From assembly GCA_913046335.1 (NCBI GenBank), contig CAJWSU010000001.1, positions 1 to 64,000 of the forward strand: 64,000 bases of DNA, read 5' to 3'. The notes under the pieces were generated by a model. That model saw only the letters and a program-made list of their open reading frames with translations, made no database searches and was not told where the DNA came from. This stretch comes from TMED109 sp002684605 (GTDB lineage: Bacteria > Pseudomonadota > Alphaproteobacteria > TMED109). This document shows, piece by piece, positions 1 to 8,875 of the stretch. The position numbers and the translations under genes were made by a program. Each line of letters opens with the position of its first letter. Within the stretch, counting starts at the first letter, position 1.

Positions 1-987
1 AACCCTATACTAATTGATAGATTTTTATCTGATGCAATAGAAGTAGATGTTGATGTAATTGCAGACAAAAATACTTCAATAGTTGCAGGCATTATGGAAC
101 ATATAGAAGAAGCCGGTGTCCATTCCGGTGATTCCGCCTGTACTATTCCCCCTCATAGTCTACCAAAGACAGTAATTAAAGAAATAGAACTTCAGTCTAA
201 AACATTATCTAAAGCGCTTAATGTAGTAGGGTTAATGAATATTCAATTTGCAATCAAAGACATAGAAACAAAAAAACCTCAAATATTTATTCTTGAAGTT
301 AACCCAAGAGCAAGTAGAACGATACCCTTTGTAGCAAAAGCAACTGGAAATCAATTCGCTGGGATTGCAGCAAGAGTTATGGCAGGAGAAAAACTATCTA
401 CTTTTAAGATCAAACCATGGCATAAGACAAAAATAATCTCAGTAAAAGAAGCTGTCTTTCCTTTTGCTAGATTTCCCGGGGTAGATTCTCTTTTAGGACC
501 AGAAATGAAATCGACGGGTGAAGCTATGGGATTAGCTCAAACCTTTGGAGAAGCTTTTGCAAAATCTCAGATGGCAGTAGGAGCTAATTTACCTAAATCA
601 GGGACACTTTTTATTTCAATTAAAGATACAGATAAAAATAAAATATTAATATTATGCAAAAAGCTTATAGATTTAGGCTTTAATATCATTGCAACAAAAG
701 GTACTTTTAAATATCTTGAAAAAAATGATATTAAAGTAAAAAAAATTAATAAAGTTAGTGAAGGCAGGCCACATCTAGTTGATGCTATAAAAGATGGACT
801 TGTTCATATAATATTTAATACAACAGAGGGAGAACAATCCATTGAAGAAAGTTTCTCCTTAAGAAGAGCAGCACTATCTGCACATATACCATATTACACC
901 ACAATTGCTGGAAGTAAAGCTGCAACTGAAGCAATAGTATCTATAAATAAAGATGAATTGACAGTAAAATCTATTCAATCTTATTAG
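1..987 (+). CDS. carB: Carbamoyl-phosphate synthase large subunit, 3' part
   Basis: Makes carbamoyl phosphate from bicarbonate, ATP and glutamine-derived ammonia for pyrimidine and arginine synthesis. The frame is open from base 1, so only the C-terminal ~328 residues are present. The first in-frame ATG (94) is internal, inside the conserved stretch GIMEHIEEAGVHSGDSA of the second ATP-grasp domain. Also visible are EVNPRASRTIPFV, FPGVDSLLGPEMKSTGE and the C-terminal MGS-like allosteric domain (VSEGRPH, NTTEG). The 3' end is complete; the 5' end lies outside the window. greA follows after 64 bp, an order common in Alphaproteobacteria. Confidence 0.97.
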   Translation, partial: NPILIDRFLSDAIEVDVDVIADKNTSIVAGIMEHIEEAGVHSGDSACTIPPHSLPKTVIKEIELQSKTLSKALNVVGLMNIQFAIKDIETKKPQIFILEVNPRASRTIPFVAKATGNQFAGIAARVMAGEKLSTFKIKPWHKTKIISVKEAVFPFARFPGVDSLLGPEMKSTGEAMGLAQTFGEAFAKSQMAVGANLPKSGTLFISIKDTDKNKILILCKKLIDLGFNIIATKGTFKYLEKNDIKVKKINKVSEGRPHLVDAIKDGLVHIIFNTTEGEQSIEESFSLRRAALSAHIPYYTTIAGSKAATEAIVSINKDELTVKSIQSY

Positions 988-1051
988 ATTTATTAATATG
1001 AGAATATAGTGTATATTTAAAATATTATGTTTAATAAAGAGGATTAAGTTT

Positions 1052-1525
1052 ATGGACAAAGTGCCTATGACTACAAATAGTTATGCTATACTCGAAGAAG
1101 AGTTAAAAAAACTAAAATCAGAAGACAGGCCAAATATTATAAAAGCAATAGCAGAAGCTAGAGAGCATGGGGACCTATCAGAAAATGCTGAATACCATGC
1201 AGCAAAAGAGCAACAATCTTTTATAGAAGGAAGGATACTAGAACTGGAATATAAGGTAACAAGGGCAGAAGTAATAGATACTAGCAGAATTAAATCAAAT
1301 AAAATTCTCTTTGGAGCAACCATTAATTTAATTGATGAAAAAACTGAAAAAGAAATTACTTATAAAATTGTTGGAGTAGATGAAACAAATGTAGAAAAAG
1401 GTCTGATATCTGTGAGTTCTCCAGTTGCTCGTTCATTAATGGGCAAAATGCTTGGGGATATTGCCGTAGTTAATACTCCTGGTGGAAAAACTTCATATGA
1501 AATTTTAAATATTCAATATATATAA
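1052..1525 (+). CDS. greA: Transcription elongation factor GreA
   Basis: Binds the secondary channel of RNA polymerase and triggers transcript cleavage to rescue backtracked complexes. At 157 residues it has the family's normal length. The N-terminal coiled coil carries the hallmark stretch AREHGDLSENAEYHAAKEQQ with the acidic tip, and the C-terminal FKBP-like half has SPVARSLMGK and GDIAVVNTPGG. A ribosome site (AGAGGA) sits about 10 bases before the ATG. Its TAA overlaps the next gene's ATG by one base (TAATG), so the two are probably translationally coupled. Acts in the cytoplasm. Confidence 0.97.
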   Translation: MDKVPMTTNSYAILEEELKKLKSEDRPNIIKAIAEAREHGDLSENAEYHAAKEQQSFIEGRILELEYKVTRAEVIDTSRIKSNKILFGATINLIDEKTEKEITYKIVGVDETNVEKGLISVSSPVARSLMGKMLGDIAVVNTPGGKTSYEILNIQYI

Positions 1526-2520
1526 TGGATTACAAAAACCATGAAAATAATATATGGCTTCTATTAGATGATAGACCAGGAAATTGTTCTCAAGTACTTG
1601 GAATAGGAAAAGCTTTAGGGTTAAAAAATACTTCAAAGAAGTTTAATTATAATAAATTATCTAAACTTCCAAATTTAATATTACAAAAAACGATTAAACA
1701 TATAAATATTAATGACAGAAAGCAGTTTAAACCACCATGGCCTCAGTTGATAATTGGATGTGGTAGAAAATCTGCTCCTATTGGTAGGTGGATAAAAAAA
1801 GAAAGCAATAATTATTCTAAATATATTCAAGTAATGTGGCCAGCTTTTCCTTACAGAGATTTAGATTTAATTTTTACTCCCATTCACGATAATATTAATA
1901 ACAAAAAAAATGTTATTAATATTCAAACCTCACCGAACATTATTGATAAAAAATTACTATCTGAATCTAAGGTTAAATGGAAAACTAAATTTAATAAATT
2001 AAGCCACCCAAGAATTACAGTAATTATTGGAGGAGATACAAAATTTCATAAGCTTACTGCTACTCACATAAAAGAATTATTTATAGAAATAAAAGAAATT
2101 ATAAATGATAAAGGTTCCCTTTTAATAACAACTAGCAGAAGAACTTCAAAAGAAGCATATGAAACAATAAAAAATGAAATTAAAAAATTAAAAATTCAAA
2201 GTGTATTTTGGGACCCAAAACATAAAAAACCTAACCCTTATTATGGCTACTTATCTTATGCTGATATAGTTGTTGTAACAGGTGACTCTGTTTCTATTTG
2301 CTCTGAAGTGTGTGCTACAGGAAAGCCTTTGTTAATATATGCTCCTAATGATATTACAATTAAAAAACATAAATTATTTCATAATTTATTAATAAAAAAA
2401 GGAATTGCCCAATATCTAAATAAGTCTAATCTAAAAAATATTAAACAATTAAAGTATCAAGCAATAAATGAATCAGAAAATATTGCAAAAATAATAAAAA
2501 AAACATATTTAAAAAATTAA
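1525..2520 (+). CDS. ELM1-family protein (DUF1022)
   Basis: 331 residues. Matches the bacterial family named after the plant mitochondrial-fission factor ELM1: N-terminal WLLLDDRPGNCSQVLGIGKA, the middle stretch PQLIIGCGRKSAPIGRW, and a C-terminal glycosyltransferase-like segment, ADIVVVTGDSVSICSEV followed by GKPLLIYAP. The C-terminal half looks like a nucleotide-sugar-binding fold of the GT-B type, but the substrate is unknown and I see no signal peptide. It overlaps greA by one base and lies 16 bp before trxB, an arrangement I recognise from other alphaproteobacteria. Family call is firm; function in bacteria is not established. Confidence 0.85.
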   Translation: MDYKNHENNIWLLLDDRPGNCSQVLGIGKALGLKNTSKKFNYNKLSKLPNLILQKTIKHININDRKQFKPPWPQLIIGCGRKSAPIGRWIKKESNNYSKYIQVMWPAFPYRDLDLIFTPIHDNINNKKNVINIQTSPNIIDKKLLSESKVKWKTKFNKLSHPRITVIIGGDTKFHKLTATHIKELFIEIKEIINDKGSLLITTSRRTSKEAYETIKNEIKKLKIQSVFWDPKHKKPNPYYGYLSYADIVVVTGDSVSICSEVCATGKPLLIYAPNDITIKKHKLFHNLLIKKGIAQYLNKSNLKNIKQLKYQAINESENIAKIIKKTYLKN

Positions 2521-2536
2521 TAAGTGGAAAATTAAT

Positions 2537-3487
2537 ATGCATAAAAATCATCATAAATTAATAATTTTAGGCTCCGGTCCTGCAGGTTGCACAGCAGCAA
2601 TTTATGCAGCTAGAGCTGGGCTTAATCCTGTCTTAATTCGCGGTTTAGAACCTGGAGGACAACTTACCATAACAACAGACGTTGATAATTATCCAGGCTT
2701 TGAAGAAACCGTTCAAGGTCCATGGCTAATGGAACAAATGGAGAAACAAGCTCTATCTGTTGGAACTATTTTAGTTAGTGGGACAGTTATAAAATGTGAC
2801 TTAAGTTCTAACCCTAAAAAATATACACTAGATAGTGGAGAAGAATATTATTCAGACGCGTGTATAATAGCTACTGGTGCTTCAGCTAGATGGCTCAACT
2901 TGCCAACAGAAAAAAAATTTAGAGGTTTTGGAGTTAGTGCTTGTGCGACGTGTGATGGTTTTTTCTATAAAAACAAAGAAGTAATTGTAGTTGGTGGAGG
3001 AAATACTGCTGTAGAGGAAGCTTTATTTCTAACTAATTTTGCCTCTAAAGTTACTCTAATTCATAGAAAAAATAAATTAAGAGCAGAAAAGATATTACAA
3101 GATAGATTATTTAATAATAGTAAAATTACTGTTATATGGGATCATACATTAGAAGAAGTCAGAGGAGATGAATCTCCCCTAGTTGTAAAGCAAGCTATAA
3201 TAAAATCTACTATTGATTCTAAATTAACTAAATTAGATGTAGATGGTATATTTATTGCAATAGGACATGACCCTAATACTAAATTATTTTTGAAACAATT
3301 ACAGATGGATGAAGAAAATTATATTTTAACTAAAAGTGATAGCACTCAGACAAACATCGATGGAGTTTATGCAGCAGGAGATGTTCAAGATAAGATCTAT
3401 AGACAGGCCGTTACAGCTGCAGGACATGGTTGTATGGCAGCATTAGAATCTGAAAAATTTCTTTCATTAAAATCAAAACCTTTATAG
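2537..3487 (+). CDS. trxB: Thioredoxin-disulfide reductase
   Basis: NADPH-dependent flavoenzyme that reduces thioredoxin in the cytoplasm. 316 residues, the usual bacterial length. In order: N-terminal FAD-binding GSGPAGCTAAIYAARAG, EPGGQLTITTDVDNYPGF, the redox-active CATC (Cys136 and Cys139) before DG, the NADPH site VVGGGNTAVEEALFL, and C-terminal GVYAAGDVQDKIYRQAVTAA. It sits 16 bp after the ELM1-family gene and 8 bp before a LysR gene on the same strand, so it is probably part of one transcript. It would supply electrons to the cell's thiol systems, possibly including the DsbD/ScsB-like protein at 58.3-60.4 kb. Confidence 0.97.
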   Translation: MHKNHHKLIILGSGPAGCTAAIYAARAGLNPVLIRGLEPGGQLTITTDVDNYPGFEETVQGPWLMEQMEKQALSVGTILVSGTVIKCDLSSNPKKYTLDSGEEYYSDACIIATGASARWLNLPTEKKFRGFGVSACATCDGFFYKNKEVIVVGGGNTAVEEALFLTNFASKVTLIHRKNKLRAEKILQDRLFNNSKITVIWDHTLEEVRGDESPLVVKQAIIKSTIDSKLTKLDVDGIFIAIGHDPNTKLFLKQLQMDEENYILTKSDSTQTNIDGVYAAGDVQDKIYRQAVTAAGHGCMAALESEKFLSLKSKPL

Positions 3488-3495
3488 GATTAATT

Positions 3496-4386
3496 ATGGA
3501 TTGGGAAAAGCTTAAAATATTCAGATATGTCGCGCAAGAGCAAAGCTTCACACATGCTGGTATAAAACTCAATTTAAGCCAATCTGCTGCTAGTAGACAA
3601 ATAAAAAAACTCGAGGAAGAAATAGGGATTATGCTATTTCATAGGCATGCAAGAGGACTATTACTTACAGCACAGGGAGAAACATTATTAAAATATGCAA
3701 ATGAAGTATTTGAAAAAATATCATCTGCAGAGAATTCATTGACTACAAATAAAGAACAACCTCAAGGCTCGCTGAGAGTCACTACTACTGTTGCATTTGG
3801 TTCTGTTTGGCTAACTTCACATATAGATGAATTTTTAGATAAATATCCAGAAATATCTCTTACATTAATTGTTGGTGATACTGAACTAGATCTTGGGATG
3901 AGAGAAGCAGATATAGCTATTAGGTTATCTCCACCTAGGCAACCTGACTTGATTCAACGTCATCTTTTTACAGGACATATGGGTATATTTGCATCTCATA
4001 ATTATATTAAAAAAAATGGTTCTCCAACTTCGGTTAAAGACCTCCTCAATCATAAAATAGTTAGTTATGGAGATTCCGCTAATATCCCTTTCCCTGGAAC
4101 TAATTGGTTGACTGGCATGCTTTCAAAACTAGATGCTAATTTTCAACCCGTATTTTCTATAAATAATATTGTTGGAATGATAAGAGCTGTTGAAAGTGGT
4201 ATTGGTATAGCTGCTCTTCCAACTGTTATGGTTAAAGAAATTAGCTCATGCACACAAATCCTACAAGATATAGAAGGCCCTCCTATAGAAGCATTTTTTG
4301 TTTATCCATCTGAGTTAAGAGCTACTAGAAGAGTAACAGCTTTTAGAGACTTTATTTTGGAAAAAGTTAAAAATTTTGAATTTTAA
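3496..4386 (+). CDS. LysR-family transcriptional regulator
   Basis: 296 residues. The N-terminal winged helix-turn-helix is typical (WEKLKIFRYVAQEQSFTHAG, LSQSAASRQIKKLEEEIG, LFHRHARGLLLT), followed by a periplasmic-binding-protein-like effector domain from about residue 90 (ADIAIRLSPP, GIGIAALP). It is 8 bp downstream of trxB in the same direction, unlike the divergent arrangement that usually reveals a LysR target, so the target cannot be read from context. A redox or thiol link through trxB is only a guess. Its 3' end stops 4 bp before the convergent msrP gene. Confidence 0.9.
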   Translation: MDWEKLKIFRYVAQEQSFTHAGIKLNLSQSAASRQIKKLEEEIGIMLFHRHARGLLLTAQGETLLKYANEVFEKISSAENSLTTNKEQPQGSLRVTTTVAFGSVWLTSHIDEFLDKYPEISLTLIVGDTELDLGMREADIAIRLSPPRQPDLIQRHLFTGHMGIFASHNYIKKNGSPTSVKDLLNHKIVSYGDSANIPFPGTNWLTGMLSKLDANFQPVFSINNIVGMIRAVESGIGIAALPTVMVKEISSCTQILQDIEGPPIEAFFVYPSELRATRRVTAFRDFILEKVKNFEF

Positions 4387-4390
4387 TAAC

Positions 4391-5377
4391 TTACCTGTAT
4401 AGCAAATCGGACTTATTCATATCTTTATATAAAGAAGCAACCCATTTGCCATAACCGTTATAAATTTCCGTTGGATACATTCTATTAGTACCTATATCTT
4501 TATCTTGCTCTTGACTCCAACGGGGATGACTAACTTCTGGGTTAACATTTGCCCAAAAGCCATATTCTTTAGGTTGAAGTTCCTCCCAAAATGTTTTAGG
4601 TCTTTCAGACACAAATTCAAATGAAACTATAGCTTTGATAGATTTAAAACCATACTTCCAAGGAACTACTAACCTTAGTGGAGATCCATTTTGATTTGGC
4701 AAAGGTTTTCCATAAACACCTGTAGCAATAAACGTCAGATCATTCATTGCTTCATCAATTGTTATCACTTCTGTATAAGGCCAAGGATACCAGTCTTGCT
4801 TTTGTGTTCTTGCAATATCTGGATCTAAAAAAGTCTTCATGACTAAAAATTTTGCAGCAGATTTAGGTTGAGCCATTTTTATGATAGATTTTAATGGAAA
4901 ACCACTCCAAGGAACCACCATTGACCACCTTTCAACGCATCTTAATTTATATACTCTTTCTTCTAAGCTTACTTTTTTTATCAAATCATCAATATCTATT
5001 TCAAATTCATTATCAATTAATCCTTTAAAACTAATATTCCAAGGACTTGTAATTAGCTTGCTTGAACCTCTTTTAATATTTTTTGTAGTACCAAATTCAA
5101 AATAATTATTATAACTTGTAACTTCTTTTTCAGTAGTAAGTTTTCTAGCACCTCCTTTTATATCAAACTCTTCTGTATTAAACTCTTTATTTTGATCTAC
5201 TGGATATAAATCATTTCTAGGATTAGATTTTTCTACTGCTAAAGCATTTTGCATCATTATATTTGAAGATATAGCAGCAAAACCCATACTTTTTAATATA
5301 GACCTTCTATTTAAAAAGGTTTTTTCAGGAGTAATATTTTTATATATATTCCACTCTTTATTATTTTTTATTAACAT
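4391..5377 (-). CDS. msrP: Periplasmic methionine sulfoxide reductase, molybdenum subunit MsrP
   Basis: Reduces methionine sulfoxide in periplasmic proteins using a molybdopterin cofactor. 328 residues with close family matches: a twin-arginine export signal (NRRSILKSMGFAA, Arg24-Arg25), YNNYFEFG, the molybdenum-ligating cysteine in YKLRCVERWSMVVPW (Cys147), GVYGKPLPNQNG, VPWKYGFKSIK, YGFWANVNP and HPRWSQ near the end. The haem membrane partner MsrQ is not beside it; instead a large molybdopterin oxidoreductase lies 21 bp upstream on the same strand. moaD and moaE at 16.2-16.9 kb would help supply the cofactor. Converges on the LysR gene with a 4-bp gap. Confidence 0.95.
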   Translation of the reverse strand: MLIKNNKEWNIYKNITPEKTFLNRRSILKSMGFAAISSNIMMQNALAVEKSNPRNDLYPVDQNKEFNTEEFDIKGGARKLTTEKEVTSYNNYFEFGTTKNIKRGSSKLITSPWNISFKGLIDNEFEIDIDDLIKKVSLEERVYKLRCVERWSMVVPWSGFPLKSIIKMAQPKSAAKFLVMKTFLDPDIARTQKQDWYPWPYTEVITIDEAMNDLTFIATGVYGKPLPNQNGSPLRLVVPWKYGFKSIKAIVSFEFVSERPKTFWEELQPKEYGFWANVNPEVSHPRWSQEQDKDIGTNRMYPTEIYNGYGKWVASLYKDMNKSDLLYR

Positions 5378-5398
5378 ATATTTTCCTCAAATAAATTT

Positions 5399-7477
5399 TT
5401 AGTCACTTGGCTTAATCCAAACTGCTGTATCATGAAATGCCGCCCCTCCATTTGGAGGAACAGGATCAGATCCTACTAAAGTATTTATACCATTATTTCC
5501 AACAAAAGCTTCATTAGGCCATACACCTTCAACAATGATTACCCCTTCTTGCATTCCATCAAATTCTTCAACATTGATAATTACTTTTCCTCTATCATTA
5601 CCTAATACTACTAATTCATCATCTTGTAGACCTAATTTTTTTATATCTTTAGAATGAATTTTAGCTTTAGGCTTAACTTCACTTTTTTTAGAAGAGCTAG
5701 TTTCAGTAAACGAACTATTCAAATAATTGTGAGCTGGTGCAGTTACCAATTTAAAAGGAAAATCTTTTGAAGTATTTTCTGTTGTATTCATATAATCAGG
5801 GTACTCTGGCATATTATGATAATCAGGTCCCACTTCACTCCAATCAGGCTTAAAATGGAATTTCTTATCCTTATGACCAAAACCATCAATAAAATGTGAA
5901 GTATTAAAATCTGGCTGAACATCTTTCCAACCATTTTTTTCTAGCTCTACTAATGAGCCATGATTAGAAGAATTTAAAGTATAGTCTATTATTTCTCTTT
6001 CTGTCATATTGAAGCCTTCATGCTTTGCTCCTAATCTTTTTGAAAGCTCTACTAAAACCGCATGATTTGATTTAGACTCTCCTATTGGCTCAATTAATTT
6101 AGGACCATAAGTTATATGTTGATGCCCACCAGCTATATAAAGATCATCATGTTCTACGAAAGTAGTAGCAGGCAAAACTATATCAGCATATTTTGCTGTT
6201 TCCGTCATAAATTGTTCATGTACGCAAACAAAAAGATTTTCTCTAGAAAAGCCTTCTCTCACTAATGAACTTTCAGGAGCTACAACTAGGGGGTTAGTAT
6301 TTTGAATAATTAATGAGTAAACATTTCCTCCTCCCATTAAAGCATTACTATCTCCTGTTAAAATACTACCTATTCTTGATTGATCTAACATTCTAATATT
6401 TGGATCTATTACATCTAAACCTTCTATTAAAGTCTTATCTATTTTATAGATATCAGCATTATTATAAAATGCTCCCCCTCCTTCATATAGCCATTTTCCA
6501 CATACTGCAGATAATGAAACTACTGCATGCATTGCAGATGCACCATTTCTTTGACGAGTAAAACCATACCCCATTCTTGAATATAACCTTTTTGTTATTC
6601 CAAATATTTTGGCAAATTCTTCGATTTCTCTTAAAGATAGGCCTGTTATTTTAGAACCCCATTCAGGCGTATATTTTTTTACATGTTTTTCTAAACCTTT
6701 AGGATCATCAGTATATTTATCCATATATTCTTTATCTGCATAATTATCGCGAAACAAAATATGCATTATTGAACAAGCTAAGGCGCCATCTGTTCCTGGT
6801 TTAATTGGATAATGATAATCAGCAACTTTTGCACTTCGAGTTTTATAAGGATCTACTACTATTAATTTAGCATTCCTATCTTTTCTCGCTTTTTGAATAT
6901 GTTTCATAACATTTACTTGTGTAGAAGCTGGGTTACAGCCCCAGACTAATATAACATCAGCTAAAGCCATCTCTCTTGGGTCAGGCCCTTTAAGAGCGCC
7001 TACTCCTGCTTTAAATCCACTAGCTGTAATCGTAGCACATATTGTAGAATGTTGACCAGAATATTTCATTTCGTGTCTTAAACGATTTATGCCATCTCTT
7101 TGAACTAAACCCATTGTTCCAGCATAAAAATAAGGCCAAATAGATTCTGTACCATGTTTTTGAGCAGTTGAAATAAAGTTTTCTGCAACAATATCTAAGG
7201 CTTGTTCCCATTCAATTTCTTTAAAATCATTAGATCCTTTTTCTCCTGACCTCATTAAAGGTTTTGTAAGCCTATCTGGATGATGAGTCCTTTCAGCGTA
7301 GCGACTAACTTTTGCACATACTACCCCTGAAGTATAAGTATTTTTTGATGCTCCTTTTACCTTATATATATTCTTATCATCATGCATAATCTCTAATGCA
7401 CAAGTACTTGGACAATCATGGGGGCATGCGCTAATTGATATATTGTTCTGTGTTTCCTGCTTCACTATAATAACCAA
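5399..7477 (-). CDS. Molybdopterin oxidoreductase, Fe4S4-containing (MopB family)
   Basis: 692 residues of the DMSO-reductase/formate-dehydrogenase superfamily. An N-terminal cysteine cluster for one Fe4S4 centre (ACPHDCPSTCAL: Cys18, Cys22, Cys26, then Cys54 in GVVCAKVSRYAERTHHPDRL) is followed by molybdopterin-binding segments (LVWGCNPASTQVN, KPGTDGALACSIMHILF, YSRMGYGFTRQRNGA, LPATTFVEHDD) and a C-terminal dinucleotide-binding domain (TAPAHNYLNSSF). No export signal is evident, so it is probably cytoplasmic. The substrate is unknown. The start is uncertain: TTG at 7477 or GTG at 7465, neither with a clear ribosome site. It lies upstream of msrP on the same strand. Confidence 0.88.
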   Translation of the reverse strand: MVIIVKQETQNNISISACPHDCPSTCALEIMHDDKNIYKVKGASKNTYTSGVVCAKVSRYAERTHHPDRLTKPLMRSGEKGSNDFKEIEWEQALDIVAENFISTAQKHGTESIWPYFYAGTMGLVQRDGINRLRHEMKYSGQHSTICATITASGFKAGVGALKGPDPREMALADVILVWGCNPASTQVNVMKHIQKARKDRNAKLIVVDPYKTRSAKVADYHYPIKPGTDGALACSIMHILFRDNYADKEYMDKYTDDPKGLEKHVKKYTPEWGSKITGLSLREIEEFAKIFGITKRLYSRMGYGFTRQRNGASAMHAVVSLSAVCGKWLYEGGGAFYNNADIYKIDKTLIEGLDVIDPNIRMLDQSRIGSILTGDSNALMGGGNVYSLIIQNTNPLVVAPESSLVREGFSRENLFVCVHEQFMTETAKYADIVLPATTFVEHDDLYIAGGHQHITYGPKLIEPIGESKSNHAVLVELSKRLGAKHEGFNMTEREIIDYTLNSSNHGSLVELEKNGWKDVQPDFNTSHFIDGFGHKDKKFHFKPDWSEVGPDYHNMPEYPDYMNTTENTSKDFPFKLVTAPAHNYLNSSFTETSSSKKSEVKPKAKIHSKDIKKLGLQDDELVVLGNDRGKVIINVEEFDGMQEGVIIVEGVWPNEAFVGNNGINTLVGSDPVPPNGGAAFHDTAVWIKPSD

Positions 7478-7536
7478 TAATTTTAATTAACTAATGATTC
7501 TATTATGCATAGTATTTTTTATAAAAATACAAAATA

Positions 7537-8751
7537 TTAACTTAATTTATCACATGCTTTTTTAATTCTATTACAAGCTTCTTCTAAAAGAGCATCCGAA
7601 GTTGCATAAGAAATTCTAAAAAAAGGATCAGCTCCAAAAGCACTTCCTGGAACGACTGCTACTCCTTGAGTTTCTAATAAATAGGAAGAGAAATCAATTG
7701 AGTTATTAATTACCTTTCCTGTATCTGTCTTTTTTCCAATCACTCCTATACAAGTAGGATAAACATAAAATGCCCCTGTTGGTTTGATGCAGTTTATTCC
7801 TTCACAATTATTTAGCATTTCTAAAACCATATCTCTTCTTATTTTAAATTTTGCATTTCTTTCTTTCAAAAAGTCTTCTGGACCTTCTAATGCAGCCAAT
7901 GCTGCAGCTTGACTTATAGAAGATGGGTTTGATGTAGATTGTGATTGTAATTTTGCCATAGCTTTAATCAATTCTTTTGGCCCACCTGCATAGCCAATTC
8001 TCCAGCCTGTCATTGCATATGCCTTAGATACCCCATTAACTGTTAAAGTTCTGTTTTTTAATTCAGGAACAACTTCTGCTATTGTATAAAACTTATTATT
8101 ATCATAAATAATTTTTTCATAGATATCATCTGACATAATAAATATATTTTCGTAACTCAATAATAATTCACCTATACTTTTTAATTCTTCTTTTGTGTAA
8201 GAAGACCCTGTAGGATTAGAAGGAGAGTTAATAATCACCCATTTTGTTTTAGTAGTAATTTTGTTTTTTATATCTTCTGCTATAATTTTGAAATTATTTT
8301 TCACTGTTCCATTTACGATAACTGGAATTCCTCCTGCTAAAGCTACCATATCTGGATAAGACACCCAATAAGGAGATGGAATAATAACTTCATCACCAGG
8401 ATTAATTGAAGATAATAAAGCATTAAATAATACCTGTTTTCCACCTACAGAGACAATTATTTCATCAAGATTATACTTAATATTATTATCTCTTTGAAAC
8501 TTATTCACTACTGCCTGCTTTAAAGCAGGAGTTCCATCAACAGCTGTATATTTTGTTTGTCCTTCTTGTATTGCTTGAATTGCTGCAAGTTTTATATGCT
8601 CTGGTGTATCAAAGTCTGGCTCACCTGCACCAAGCCCTATTACATCCTTACCTGCTGCTTTTAATTCTGCTGCAAGTTTACTTACTGCCATAGTTGGAGA
8701 AGGTTTTATTAAGGACATTCTTTCTGCTATTAAATTTACTTTATTGGTCAT
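7537..8751 (-). CDS. aspC: Pyridoxal-phosphate aspartate aminotransferase
   Basis: Class I aminotransferase, 404 residues, very like alphaproteobacterial aspartate aminotransferases: ISPTM-like start KPSPTMAVSKLAAELKAAG, GLGAGEPDFDTPEHIK, the PLP-contact stretch INSPSNPTGSSY, the lysine that forms the Schiff base in NGVSKAYAMTGWRIGY, and FRISYATS near the C-terminus with the carboxylate-binding arginine. Converts oxaloacetate and glutamate to aspartate and 2-oxoglutarate in the cytoplasm. Divergent from a second aminotransferase with a shared 124-bp upstream region. Substrate within the family (aspartate, possibly also prephenate) is inferred. Confidence 0.92.
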   Translation of the reverse strand: MTNKVNLIAERMSLIKPSPTMAVSKLAAELKAAGKDVIGLGAGEPDFDTPEHIKLAAIQAIQEGQTKYTAVDGTPALKQAVVNKFQRDNNIKYNLDEIIVSVGGKQVLFNALLSSINPGDEVIIPSPYWVSYPDMVALAGGIPVIVNGTVKNNFKIIAEDIKNKITTKTKWVIINSPSNPTGSSYTKEELKSIGELLLSYENIFIMSDDIYEKIIYDNNKFYTIAEVVPELKNRTLTVNGVSKAYAMTGWRIGYAGGPKELIKAMAKLQSQSTSNPSSISQAAALAALEGPEDFLKERNAKFKIRRDMVLEMLNNCEGINCIKPTGAFYVYPTCIGVIGKKTDTGKVINNSIDFSSYLLETQGVAVVPGSAFGADPFFRISYATSDALLEEACNRIKKACDKLS

Positions 8752-8875
8752 TATTAGTTCTTTCCGCTATATGATGTTTAATAAATAAAAATTTTAATTT
8801 ATAAATATATTTATATGTCTAAATTCAATAAAAATGTAAATATAATAACATAATAATTAATTAAAGGAGTTTATT

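Noticed and set aside
94..987. A complete 297-residue protein starting at ATG 94
   Set aside because: The frame is open to base 1 and the residues before the ATG continue carB homology, so this is the tail of a truncated gene.
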